Source: DASZTV01 sp035548125
GTDB taxonomy: Bacteria; Actinomycetota; Actinomycetes; JAFAQI01
Reading direction: 5' to 3'
Length of the DNA: 64,000 bases
Assembly: GCA_035548125.1 (NCBI GenBank)
Contig: DASZTV010000063.1
Location: 1-64,000, forward strand
The position numbers were made by a program, and so were the translations under genes. Below, piece by piece: positions 1 through 8,169 of this stretch (positions within the stretch are counted from its first letter, which is position 1; the number at the start of each line of letters is the position of its first letter). The notes beneath the pieces are model-generated. The model saw nothing but the letters and a program-made list of their open reading frames with translations. It was not told the origin of the DNA and did not search any database.

Positions 1-161
1 GCGATGTCCAGCCGCAGCACCCGCGGCTTCCCGGGACGCCGCTCGGGATAGGACCAGATGAAGCCCTTGTTGCCAACCCGGAAGTCGAAGCCGTCACTGT
101 CGATCTCGACCACGTGAGGAAGCCCGAGCGCGATCTTCCGCACGTCGTTCGCTGTGGCCAC
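1..161 (-). CDS. MmcQ/YjbR (DUF419) family protein, 3' end cut by the window edge
   Basis: About 53 residues are visible from a GTG start at 161, beginning VATANDVRKIALGLP and continuing through FDFRV and KGFIWSYPER. This opening, with the ALxLP helix followed by a FRVGxKGF strand and a WSYPER segment, is typical of the small MmcQ/YjbR proteins, which have a CyaY-like fold and are often annotated as DNA-binding. Their biochemical role is not established. The gene runs off the left edge, so the C-terminal half is unseen. It is divergent from the decayed fragment that begins at about 165. A start slightly upstream cannot be excluded. Confidence 0.7.
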   Translation of the reverse strand, partial: MATANDVRKIALGLPHVVEIDSDGFDFRVGNKGFIWSYPERRPGKPRVLRLDI

Positions 162-164
162 GCC

Positions 165-307
165 GCAGACGGTAGCGGCCTGCTGGTGACATCCGGCTTC
201 GTCGACATCCACACGCACGTCGACGGGCAGGCGACCTGGGACTCCGAGGAGGCCCCATCGTCGCGCAGGGTGGGACCGTCGTGACCGAGCACCGTGAGGC
301 TCCCTGA
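165..307 (+). pseudogene. Degenerate N-acyl-D-amino-acid deacylase fragment
   Basis: Codons from about 165 read ADGSGLLVTSGFVDIHTHVD and then GQATWD. This is nearly the canonical metal-binding entry of D-aminoacylases (LLVTPGFVDIHTHYDGQATWD). That frame stops at 282-284. The expected next motif (GVTTVV) is found only in another frame, as GGTVVT at 269-286, which stops at 305-307. The rest of the enzyme (about 500 residues normally) is absent. I read this as an internally frameshifted remnant of an amidohydrolase. The family assignment rests on this one strong motif. Confidence 0.55.
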
Positions 308-337
308 ATCAGGGACAGGTCAGGGGCAATCCCTGAT
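301..337. promoter_or_regulatory. Three-copy TCCCTGA inverted-repeat cluster, possible operator
   Basis: TCCCTGA at 301-307 is followed after one base by its complement TCAGGGA at 309-315. The forward arm recurs at 330-336. ATCAGGGA (308-315) and TCCCTGAT (330-337) also form a perfect 8-bp inverted repeat with a 14-base spacer. The cluster sits 35 bases before the ABC transporter start at 372, where a repressor site would be expected. No regulator can be assigned; the TetR encoded at 2139 is the nearest candidate. Confidence 0.4.
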
Positions 338-371
338 GTGCGGCCCACGCTCATTGGCTGACGATCGACCC

Positions 372-1304
372 ATGATCGAAGCAGCGGGACTGACGAAGAC
401 GTACGGCACCGTCCGCGCCGTCGACGATCTCTCGTTCACCGTCGAGCCGGGTCGGGTCACCGGCTTCCTGGGTCCCAACGGGTCCGGGAAGTCGACGACG
501 TTGCGCATGATCATGGGCCTCGACCGACCTGACCGCGGCACCGCAACGATCGACGGGCGCAGCTACGACGGCATCGGCTTCCCGCTGCGCGAGGTCGGAG
601 CGCTGCTCGAGTCGAAGGCGGTCCACCCGAGTCGTACGGCGTACTCGCATCTGTGCTGGCTGGCCGCGAGCAACCAGCTCCCGAGGCGGCGGATCGACGA
701 GGTGCTCGCTCTGACCGGACTTGAATCGGTCGCCCATCGACGCGCCAAGGGGTTCTCGCTCGGCATGGCCCAGCGGCTCGGCGTCGCTGCCGCGATGCTG
801 GGCGACCCCGCGGTGCTGATCCTCGACGAACCGGTCAACGGTCTCGATCCGGAGGGCATCCGCTGGATCCGTCAGCTCACCCGGCGCCTCGCCGACGAGG
901 GGCGAACCATCCTCGTTTCGAGCCATCTGATGAGCGAGATGGCACTGACGGCGGACCACGTGATCGTGGTCGGTCGGGGACGCCTGATCGCCGACACGTC
1001 CATCAAGGACCTGGTCGCCGACAACTCGACCTCACGTGTCCGGCTCGTCACCCCGGACGCTGAGGAGCTTCAGCCCGCGCTGACCACCTCGGGGGCAACG
1101 GTCGAGGCCGACGGCGACTCGCTCGTCGTCACCGGAATGGTGGCGAGTGAGATCGGCGAGATCGCTCGCCACAATGGCTGCGCCATCCACCAGCTCGTCA
1201 CCGAACGCGCCTCCCTCGAGGACGCGTTCATGAACCTCACCCACAACAGCGTCGAGTACCGCGCGGTGGACGAGGCCGAACCGATCAAGGAGAGCGTCGC
1301 GTGA
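372..1304 (+). CDS. ABC transporter ATP-binding protein, drug/antibiotic exporter type
   Basis: A 310-residue ATPase that would power the membrane protein encoded immediately downstream. It has Walker A GPNGSGKST at residues 34-42, signature SLGMAQRLG, Walker B with LILDEPVNGLDPEG, and a switch His in VSSH. The C-terminal extension of roughly 90 residues is typical of ABC-2 exporters (DrrA/CcmA-like). The ATG at 372 (MIEAAGLTKTYG) fits the family start better than the in-frame GTG at 294, whose added residues look non-coding and would cross the inverted-repeat cluster. The stop overlaps the permease start by 4 bases. The substrate is unknown; Lantibiotic or drug export is a family-level guess. 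Confidence 0.9.
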   Translation: MIEAAGLTKTYGTVRAVDDLSFTVEPGRVTGFLGPNGSGKSTTLRMIMGLDRPDRGTATIDGRSYDGIGFPLREVGALLESKAVHPSRTAYSHLCWLAASNQLPRRRIDEVLALTGLESVAHRRAKGFSLGMAQRLGVAAAMLGDPAVLILDEPVNGLDPEGIRWIRQLTRRLADEGRTILVSSHLMSEMALTADHVIVVGRGRLIADTSIKDLVADNSTSRVRLVTPDAEELQPALTTSGATVEADGDSLVVTGMVASEIGEIARHNGCAIHQLVTERASLEDAFMNLTHNSVEYRAVDEAEPIKESVA

Positions 1305-2092
1305 GCGCACTTCAGCCCTACGTCAACGCGGAGTGGATCAAGCTCCGCACCGTTCGCTCGACGATGTACACGATCGTCATCGCGACCGTCGTCACGATCG
1401 GAATCAGTGCCTTCGCCTGCCAACGGCTCGCCGCCGAGCTCAGCGGCGGCCGGGCACCGCTCACCCCCGAGGGCAAGGTGGGCGGAATCGACGGAATCAG
1501 CCGCAGCCTGATCGGCGGCGCCGCCGCCCAGCTCGCGATCGCCGCGCTGGGCGTGCTCGTGGTCACCTCGGAGTTCGCCACCGGAATGATCCGGGCGAGC
1601 CTTGCCGCAATGCCGCAGCGCAAACTCTGGATCACGGCGAAGCTCCTGGTGTTCGGCGTCGTTGTGCTCGTCCTCGGCCAGCTCCTCACCTTCAGCTCGT
1701 TCGGAGTCGGTCAGGCCATCCTCGCTACCCAGCACGGCGGCGCATCACTCGGCGACCCGCACGCCCTGAGCACGGTCATCGCGACCGGCCTCTACCTCAC
1801 GTTGATCGGGCTGCTCGGCGCCGCGTTCGGGTTGATCATCCGGCACACGGCCGGCGCGCTCTGCAGCGTTCTCGGCGCGGTGTTCGTGCTGCCGGTGATC
1901 GGTGGCGCGTTGCCGGTCCACACCCAGCACTTCGTTCTACGGTTCCTACCGAACCTGATCGGCGAGCAGGCCGCAACCGCCCACCAGCTCGACTTCCACT
2001 TCGCGACCTGGGCCGGCATCGTGCTGATGGCTGGCTATGTCGCGGGGTTCATCGCGCTCGGGACCTGGCTGCTCCAACGACGCGACGCCTAG
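1301..2092 (+). CDS. ABC-2 type transporter permease
   Basis: A 263-residue membrane protein starting at GTG 1301, overlapping the ATPase stop by 4 bases. The N-terminus VNAEWIKLRTVRSTMYT is the usual amphipathic entry of actinobacterial ABC-2 permeases. It is followed by about six hydrophobic segments, for example AAAQLAIAALGVLVVTSEF, LLVFGVVVLVLGQLLTF and WAGIVLMAGYVAGFIALG. The ATPase and permease would form a homodimeric exporter. A short gap separates it from the TetR gene, which may control it. Confidence 0.88.
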   Translation: MSALQPYVNAEWIKLRTVRSTMYTIVIATVVTIGISAFACQRLAAELSGGRAPLTPEGKVGGIDGISRSLIGGAAAQLAIAALGVLVVTSEFATGMIRASLAAMPQRKLWITAKLLVFGVVVLVLGQLLTFSSFGVGQAILATQHGGASLGDPHALSTVIATGLYLTLIGLLGAAFGLIIRHTAGALCSVLGAVFVLPVIGGALPVHTQHFVLRFLPNLIGEQAATAHQLDFHFATWAGIVLMAGYVAGFIALGTWLLQRRDA

Positions 2093-2103
2093 AACTGATA
2101 ATA

Positions 2104-2138
2104 TTGACATCTGGATAGCGCTGTTATTTGATTACCCG
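2104..2138 (+). promoter_or_regulatory. Sigma-70-type promoter for the TetR gene, probably leaderless
   Basis: A perfect -35 hexamer TTGACA lies at 2104-2109. TTTGAT (4 of 6 matches to TATAAT) follows at 2127-2132 with a 17-base spacer. Transcription would then begin about 7 bases later, on the GTG at 2139. No purine-rich ribosome-binding site precedes that GTG. The stretch is strikingly AT-rich for this window. Confidence 0.55.
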
Positions 2139-2732
2139 GTGCCGGCACGGCTGACTCGTTCTGAGCAGGTCGAGCGCAACCGCGCCCTCCTCCTCGAGGC
2201 CGCGCGCGAGGTCTTTCTCGAAGCCGGGTACGTGGGGGCTACCGTCGACGCGATCGCCGAGCGCGCCGGCTTCTCGACGGGCGTGGTCTACTCCCAGTTC
2301 GGGGGGAAGCCAGAGCTCTTCCTTGCGCTGATCGAGCGTCGCATCAACGAACGCGCTGACGAGCACGAACGCGCGACCGAAGGCCTCTCGGGTCCCGCCG
2401 TGATCCACGCGCTCATTGCTGCGAGCGCCGCCGATGCCAAGCGGGAACCTCAGTGGACGCGGGTACTGATCGAGTTCCGCGCTATCGCGGCGCGCGACCC
2501 CGAACTCAACCGGCGGTACGCCGCCCTGCACGCGACCACCGTCGATCGGCTCGCGTCGGTGATGGCTCGGACCACCCGTTCGAAAAAGGCAGCCGACATG
2601 ACGACGAGCGCGCAACTCTTTCTCGCGACGGGCACCGGCTTGGCCCTGGAGCGGGTCGTCAACCCCGCGGCAGTCCCCGAAAACGAAGCGATTCGTGCGC
2701 TCTGTCGGCTGTTCGGGGTTGCTGCCCCGTGA
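2139..2732 (+). CDS. TetR family transcriptional regulator
   Basis: A 197-residue one-component repressor. The N-terminal helix-turn-helix domain runs from RNRALLLEAAREVFLEAGY through TVDAIAERAGFSTGVVYSQF to FGGKPELFLALIE, the standard TetR pattern. The remaining C-terminal region is a ligand-binding domain of unknown specificity. GTG 2139 (MPARLTRSEQ) was chosen because upstream codons overlap the permease gene and the promoter. It overlaps the next gene, a CoA ligase, by 4 bases. It may therefore sense an acyl-CoA or carboxylic acid and control the ligase, the exporter, or both. Confidence 0.88.
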   Translation: MPARLTRSEQVERNRALLLEAAREVFLEAGYVGATVDAIAERAGFSTGVVYSQFGGKPELFLALIERRINERADEHERATEGLSGPAVIHALIAASAADAKREPQWTRVLIEFRAIAARDPELNRRYAALHATTVDRLASVMARTTRSKKAADMTTSAQLFLATGTGLALERVVNPAAVPENEAIRALCRLFGVAAP

Positions 2733-4099
2733 CCTGGGAGAGTTACCGCGACCAGATCGCTGCGGACGGCGTCGCCGCACTCCCGGAGCAGGTCACCCGC
2801 CTGCGTGCCGACCCGGCCAGGATCGAGGCGCTGCAGCGGGACGGTCTCACGCGGCTGCTGCGCCACGCCGTCAAGCACTCGGCGTTCCACCGTGAGCGGC
2901 TATCCGCCATCGACCTCACGGCGGTGACGCCCGCCGACCTGTCGGCGATCCCGGTGATGACGAAGGCGGAGATGATGGCGTCGCTCGACGACGTCCTCAC
3001 GGATCCGCGGATCACTCACGACCGTGCCGAGCAGGCACTGTCGGAGACCGCCGACGTGCCGGTGCCGATCGATGACGAGTTCCTTACGATGGCAACCGGC
3101 GGTAGCTCGGGCAGGCGGGCGATCATCGTCTACGACCGCGCCGCGCTGGTCGGGTACCTCTGCTGCCTTGCCCGGCCGATGGCGGCCCGGCTACAGGAGG
3201 TCGCCGGCGACGGCCCGCTCCCGACGCTGACCCTCGCGATGGTCGCCGCGGCGTCGCCGAAGCACGCGACCCAGGCGATGGCGCACTTCGCCGCCGGCGC
3301 GCTGCCGTTCCGGTTCGACCACGTGCCGGCGACGCTGCCACTGGCAGAGATCGTCGACCGGCTCAACGCCATCCAGCCGCCGGCGCTGATGGGCTACGCG
3401 TCGATGATCAACCGGCTCGCCCTGGAACAGCGCGCGGGGCGGTTGAGGATCGCCCCGCTGTCGGTGTCGGCCACGAGCGAGACGCTGGACAACGCGATGC
3501 GTGCCACGATCGCCGACGCCTTCGGGGTCGCTCCGACGAACACGTTCGGGTCCACCGAGGGACTTGTCGGCGCCAGCACGCCCGGCGGTGAGGCGATCGT
3601 GTTCAACTCCGACTACTGCATCGTCGAACTCGTCGATGACGACTACCGACCGGTCGCGTTCGGCGAGCCGTCGTCGCGCATTCTGGTTACGAACCTCTAC
3701 AACCTCGCGCAGCCGCTGATCCGGTATGAGATCACCGATCGCTTCCAGCAGGTGCCGGACGCCAACGGGACCGGACTGCTCAATGCGATCGTCCACGGCC
3801 GGGCCGAGGACGTGCTTCAGTTCGGCTCGGTCGGAGTGCACCCGCATGCCGTGACGACCGTCATGGTCAGCGTTTCAGAAGTCGCGGATTACCAGGTCTT
3901 CCAAACCGCGAGCGGCTTGCGGCTCAACGTGATCGCCGACGCAGCCCTCGACGAGTCAGCACTGGCGCAGGCACTACGCTCGTCACTCGTACGAGCAGGC
4001 CTCGAGAACCCGACGGTCGACGTGCAGCGCGTCGATGAGCTCGAGCGCAACGAGAAGACCGGCAAGGTCCGCCGCTTCGTCCCCTTCGCTAACGGGTGA
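2729..4099 (+). CDS. PaaK-like adenylate-forming enzyme (phenylacetate-CoA ligase family)
   Basis: A 456-residue protein from GTG 2729, overlapping the TetR stop by 4 bases. The layout follows the PaaK/F390-synthetase branch: an N-terminal helical region (LTRLLRHAVKHSAFHRERL), an AMP-binding loop ATGGSSGRRAI, an STEG motif after NTFG (NTFGSTEGLVG), and a C-terminal lid ending NEKTGKVRRFVPF, where the lysine of TGKVRR sits in the usual A10-like position. It would activate an aromatic or other carboxylic acid with ATP to the CoA thioester. The acid is not predictable. The last 11 bases overlap the convergent thiolase gene. Confidence 0.8.
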   Translation: MTWESYRDQIAADGVAALPEQVTRLRADPARIEALQRDGLTRLLRHAVKHSAFHRERLSAIDLTAVTPADLSAIPVMTKAEMMASLDDVLTDPRITHDRAEQALSETADVPVPIDDEFLTMATGGSSGRRAIIVYDRAALVGYLCCLARPMAARLQEVAGDGPLPTLTLAMVAAASPKHATQAMAHFAAGALPFRFDHVPATLPLAEIVDRLNAIQPPALMGYASMINRLALEQRAGRLRIAPLSVSATSETLDNAMRATIADAFGVAPTNTFGSTEGLVGASTPGGEAIVFNSDYCIVELVDDDYRPVAFGEPSSRILVTNLYNLAQPLIRYEITDRFQQVPDANGTGLLNAIVHGRAEDVLQFGSVGVHPHAVTTVMVSVSEVADYQVFQTASGLRLNVIADAALDESALAQALRSSLVRAGLENPTVDVQRVDELERNEKTGKVRRFVPFANG

Positions 4100-5750
4100 A
4101 GAGGAACGCACCACCTGGTACGCCGCCACCGATTCCGCACACCGCGACCTCGGCGTCGCGGATCTGACGCTCTCCCGCATCGCCCCGGAGCTGCGTCACA
4201 GCCTCGTGCACGAAGCCGAACCCGTGGGTACGCCCGGCCGACAACTGGCCGCCGTGCGGGTTCATCGGGAGCTCGCCGTCGAGCGCGACGCGCTTGCCGC
4301 CCTCAAGGAAGTCCTTCGCCTCGCCGAGCCCGCAAAAGCCGAGTCCCTCGAGCCAGGCGACCGTGTTGAAGCTGAACCCGTCGTAGAGCAGCGCGACGTC
4401 GACATCGTCGCGGGTCACCGAGGCGCGGGTCCACAGGTGGCCGGCTGGGCCCCATGCGTTGGGCAGGTGCGTCATCGTGCCCTGGTCCCAGGACTGCCGC
4501 TCGGTGATCTGCGTCCCCGCGGCGTCGACGAAGATCGGCGTCTGCCTGAGGTCGTTCGCGGTCTCGCGCGCCGACACGATGATCGCTACCGAGCCGTCAC
4601 ACGGCACGTCGCAGTCGTAGAGGCCGAGCGGCGTCGAGATCATCCGCGCGTTGAGGTAGTCCTCCATCGTCATCGGGTCCCGATAGATGGCGAGCGGGTT
4701 GAGTGCGGCGTTGCGGCGGTTGTTGATCGCGATCCAGCCGAGCATCTCGCGGTCGGCGCCGAATTTCGCGAAGTACTGCGAGGCCTGCATCGCGATCCAG
4801 TTGCCCGCACTCGCCGCGCCGTACGGGATCCGCCACTGGAAGTCACCCCCCACGGCACCACCCTTCGGCAACGGCAGCTGACCGGTGCGCAGCAGGTCCG
4901 TGTGGGTCGCCTCCCAGACCGTCCGGAAGCACAGCACGTGCTTGCACAACCCGCTAGCCACCGCAAGCATCGCGTTGACGATCGCGCCGGTCTGCGCCGA
5001 CTGTTCGAGCCCGCCGTTGTGCCACGTCGGGTGGATGCCGAGCGCCTCCTCGAGCGCCGGAACGCCGCCCTCGGTGATCCCGCCGCCGCCGGGCATGCCG
5101 CCCGGCCAGGTGGCGAGCCCGTCGATGTCATCGAGCGTCAGCCCGGCGTCGGCGACCGCCGCTTTCGCTGCCTCAACAGTCAATGAAATCGGTGGACGGC
5201 CGAGCCGGCGACCGACCTGCGACATCCCGATGCCGGTGATCGCCACCTTGTGCTCGTAGCGCTCGCTCGACACCGGAGGGCGCGTGACGACCACCGGCGG
5301 CGCCACGAGGTCGGCAACCGGCGCATCCGGCTCGTCGAGCGGCTCGAAGAGCGGAAACCAGATCCCGTCCTGCTCGATGAAGCGCACCTTGACCCGCTGG
5401 CCGACTCGAAGGTCGTCCTCGGTGACGCCCACCAGGTTGGTGGTGAGCCGGACGTGCGGCGCCTCGTCGATGATCACGACCGCGATCGGGTACGGCGGGG
5501 TGAAGCTCGGCATGAACATCTGGTGGTTCATGGTCACGCCGACGACCGTCGCCCTGCCGCTCACCGCGACCCAGCTCAGCGACGCTTCGCGGCAGCGCGG
5601 GCAGACCGTCTGCGACGGGTGCAGGTAACCACCGCAGGAGTCACACTTCGGCAGCCGCAGCTCACCGACCTCGCCACCGGTCCAGAACGGCCGGTTCCAC
5701 GGCCCGACCTCAGGCTTCGGCCGATGCGCCTCGAGAACGGACTCGGTCAT
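4089..5750 (-). CDS. OB-fold (DUF35) / thiolase-fold fusion protein, lipid-transfer or aldolase type
   Basis: A 553-residue two-part protein. Residues 1-150 are a DUF35 unit with a zinc ribbon (C36-x2-C39, C50-x2-C53) and an OB fold. Residues from about 170 are a thiolase-fold domain of the SCP-x/Ltp type (KVAITGIGMSQVGRRLGRPP, LYDGFSFNTVAWLEGLGFCG, then GGQLSAGRTHGFG). The segment that should carry the acyl-accepting Cys reads GGLEQSAQTGAIVNAM, with no Cys. In steroid catabolism, Ltp2-type thiolase-fold aldolases work with a separate DUF35 partner; here both appear in one chain. A retro-aldol or non-canonical cleavage role is inferred. It is last in a seven-gene operon and shares an ATGA with the aldehyde dehydrogenase stop. 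Confidence 0.78.
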   Translation of the reverse strand: MTESVLEAHRPKPEVGPWNRPFWTGGEVGELRLPKCDSCGGYLHPSQTVCPRCREASLSWVAVSGRATVVGVTMNHQMFMPSFTPPYPIAVVIIDEAPHVRLTTNLVGVTEDDLRVGQRVKVRFIEQDGIWFPLFEPLDEPDAPVADLVAPPVVVTRPPVSSERYEHKVAITGIGMSQVGRRLGRPPISLTVEAAKAAVADAGLTLDDIDGLATWPGGMPGGGGITEGGVPALEEALGIHPTWHNGGLEQSAQTGAIVNAMLAVASGLCKHVLCFRTVWEATHTDLLRTGQLPLPKGGAVGGDFQWRIPYGAASAGNWIAMQASQYFAKFGADREMLGWIAINNRRNAALNPLAIYRDPMTMEDYLNARMISTPLGLYDCDVPCDGSVAIIVSARETANDLRQTPIFVDAAGTQITERQSWDQGTMTHLPNAWGPAGHLWTRASVTRDDVDVALLYDGFSFNTVAWLEGLGFCGLGEAKDFLEGGKRVALDGELPMNPHGGQLSAGRTHGFGFVHEAVTQLRGDAGERQIRDAEVAVCGIGGGVPGGAFLFTR

Positions 5751-7225
5751 CAGGTGGCAGGTACGGCGTACGACTTGGTCTCGAGGTACTGCTCGAAGCC
5801 CTCCTCGCCGTTCTGCCGGCCGATGCCGCTGCTCTTGAAGCCGCCGAAGGGCGTGTCCGCGCCGTACCAGATGCCGCCGTTGATCGTGACCGTGCCGGTA
5901 CGGATCCGCTTGGCGACGTTGATCGCGCGGCCCTCATCTGCCGAGGTGACCATGCCGGACAGGCCGTACTGGCTGTCGTTGGCGATCCGCACCGCGTCGT
6001 CGTCGTCCTCGAACGGGATGACGACCAGCACCGGGCCGAAGATCTCCTGCTGCGCGATGGTCATCGAGTTGTCGACGTCGGCGAAGACCGTCGGCTCGAC
6101 GAACCAGCCCTTCGGCAGGTGCGCCGGCTTGCCGCCGCCGAGGACGAGTCGGGCGCCTTCCTTCACGCCGGTGTCGATCAGGCCGAGAACGCGCTCGCGC
6201 TGCTTCTCGCTGATCTGCGGGCCCATGAAGTTGTTGGCGTCGGTCGGGTCGCCGTAGCCGATCGTCTTGAAGCTCTCCTCGACCAGCGCGAGCCCCTCGT
6301 CGTAGCGCGAGCGCGGCAGCAACATCCGGGTCGGCATGGCGCAACCCTGCCCGGCGTGCGTGCACACCGTGAGCGACGCCATCGCGAGGTTGGCCGCGAA
6401 GTCCGCGTCGTCGAGCATGATGTTGGCGCTCTTGCCGCCGAGCTCGAGGAAGAGCCGCTTCATCGTTGCGGCGCCCTTCTCCATGATCCGCTTGCCGGTC
6501 GCGGTCGAGCCGGTGAAGGAGATCAGATCGACCCGAGGATCGGTCACGAGCTGCTCACCAAGGAGGTGGTCCGAGGACGTCACCACGTTGACGACGCCTG
6601 CCGGGATGTCGGTCTTCTCGGCGATGATGCGACCCCAACGCGTGCCGCTCCAAGGGGTGTCGGGCGCCGGCTTCAACACCACGGTGTTACCCGTGGCGAG
6701 CGCCTGCCCGATCTTGTTGATGGTGATCTCGAACGGGAAGTTCCACGGCGTGATGGCACCGACGACGCCGACCGGCTCCTTGGCGACCCAGCGACGCGAC
6801 TTCGACCCGAACACCTCGGCCACGCCGAGGTCGCGCTCCCACTCGAAGGTCTCGGCGCGGTTCGCGGGCCACAGCAGGCCGTCCTGCAGCGGGGCGTCAA
6901 GCTGGGGACCGTAGGTGATCAGCAGCGGGGTACCGACCTCAGCGATCAGCTCCGCACGGATGTCCTCCTGCTCCGCGACGAGCGCTTCGTGCAGCTGCCG
7001 CAGGCACTTCGCGCGGAACGCGTGGTCGGTCGACCAGCCCGTGTCGTCGAAGGCCCGACGCGCTGCGGCGATCGCGGCGTCCATGTCCTCGGCGGTGCCG
7101 TCCGCAACGACGCCGAGGACGTCCTCGGTCGCCGGGTTGACGTTGTCGAACGTCTTGCCCGACGAGGCATCGCGCAGCTCGCCATCGATGTAGAGCCTGC
7201 GCTCGCCGATCTGACCGTCCGTCAT
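5750..7225 (-). CDS. Aldehyde dehydrogenase, NAD(P)+-dependent
   Basis: A 491-residue enzyme that oxidises an aldehyde to the acid. It shows the full family pattern: Asn in TPWNFPFE, the cofactor loop FTGSTATGKRI, the general base Glu in LELGGKSANI, and the nucleophilic Cys in HAGQGCAMPTRM. It ends with the standard GRQNGEEGFEQYLETKSY segment. ATG 7225 is preceded by AAGGGGA. In this operon it would act on an aldehyde produced after P450 and dehydrogenase steps. The substrate is unknown. Confidence 0.93.
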   Translation of the reverse strand: MTDGQIGERRLYIDGELRDASSGKTFDNVNPATEDVLGVVADGTAEDMDAAIAAARRAFDDTGWSTDHAFRAKCLRQLHEALVAEQEDIRAELIAEVGTPLLITYGPQLDAPLQDGLLWPANRAETFEWERDLGVAEVFGSKSRRWVAKEPVGVVGAITPWNFPFEITINKIGQALATGNTVVLKPAPDTPWSGTRWGRIIAEKTDIPAGVVNVVTSSDHLLGEQLVTDPRVDLISFTGSTATGKRIMEKGAATMKRLFLELGGKSANIMLDDADFAANLAMASLTVCTHAGQGCAMPTRMLLPRSRYDEGLALVEESFKTIGYGDPTDANNFMGPQISEKQRERVLGLIDTGVKEGARLVLGGGKPAHLPKGWFVEPTVFADVDNSMTIAQQEIFGPVLVVIPFEDDDDAVRIANDSQYGLSGMVTSADEGRAINVAKRIRTGTVTINGGIWYGADTPFGGFKSSGIGRQNGEEGFEQYLETKSYAVPAT

Positions 7226-7235
7226 GCCACTCCCC

Positions 7236-8147
7236 TTAGCCTGCGTTGATTACTTCAGCACCGTACTGTTCGAGTGTTTCGAGTGCGTGCGCGAGGGAGT
7301 CCCCGGGGACCCCGGTCCCGTTCCAGGTGACGCCGAGCTCCGCGAGCTCTGCCAGTCCTTCGCGATGCTCGGCGGGGTTGAACGACGCCGTGCCGGGCGA
7401 ACCGCCGGCGTGCGTCATGAACGACACCTCGATTCCGGAGCGGTCGCGCCCGGCGGCGTCGACCTTCTGCCACAGGTCGTCGAGCAGCCGGCTCAGGTCC
7501 GCCGCGGTCTCGAGCGGCTCGGTCTTCGCGGTCGCCGCCAGAGTCGCCGGCGCCGGGAACGGGTTCCAGCCGTCGCCGACGTCGGCGACCCGCTGCCGTG
7601 CCCGCGCACCGTTGCCACCGATCCAGATCGGCACGTGCGCCGGCTTCGGGTTGGCGGTCTGCCCGAGCGCGGTGAACGTCGAGCCCTCGAACCTGAAGTC
7701 ATCGGTGGACCAGATGCCTTTCAGCACCTCGATCGCCTCGTCGAACAGCGCGTTGCGCGAGTCGTAGTCGACGCCGAGCGCCTTGTACTCGGCCTTCATG
7801 TAGCCCACGGCCGTCGAGAGCGTGAAGCGGCCGCCGGACAGCGCGTCGATGGTCGCGATCGACTTCGCGACGATGAATGGGTTGCGGTAGGGCAGCACGA
7901 CGATGTTGGGAATGAGCCGGATCCGCTCGGTCACCGCGGCGATGAACGACAGCGCAGCGAAGGGGTCCAACGCGTCGTGTCCGCCCGACTTGAGCCAACG
8001 CTCCGTCGGTGCCGGGTGGTCGGTGAAGCCGATTCCGTCGAAGCCCGCGCGCTCGGCCGCCTGCGCGAAGGAGATGATCGCGTCCTTCGACACGAACGCC
8101 GGGTCATACGGATGTGTGACCAAGGGATAGGTGACCCAGTACTTCAC
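7236..8147 (-). CDS. LLM-class flavin/F420-dependent oxidoreductase
   Basis: A 303-residue luciferase-like TIM barrel. Recognisable elements are the opening VTHPYD with FAQAAERAGFDGIGFTDHP, then IRLIPNIVVLPYRNPFIVAKSIATIDALSGGR, and WIGGNGARARQRVADVGDGWNPF. These match the actinobacterial F420-type subgroup with a TIGR03619-like layout. The GTG at 8147 (MKYWVTYPLV) follows a GGGGGGTT ribosome-binding site. Codons further upstream overlap the SDR gene and look non-coding. The reaction (hydride transfer to or from an alcohol, ketone or alkene) cannot be read from the sequence. It lies 22 bases after the SDR stop. Confidence 0.85.
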   Translation of the reverse strand: MKYWVTYPLVTHPYDPAFVSKDAIISFAQAAERAGFDGIGFTDHPAPTERWLKSGGHDALDPFAALSFIAAVTERIRLIPNIVVLPYRNPFIVAKSIATIDALSGGRFTLSTAVGYMKAEYKALGVDYDSRNALFDEAIEVLKGIWSTDDFRFEGSTFTALGQTANPKPAHVPIWIGGNGARARQRVADVGDGWNPFPAPATLAATAKTEPLETAADLSRLLDDLWQKVDAAGRDRSGIEVSFMTHAGGSPGTASFNPAEHREGLAELAELGVTWNGTGVPGDSLAHALETLEQYGAEVINAG

Positions 8148-8169
8148 GGTAACCCCCCGATGCGACGCG

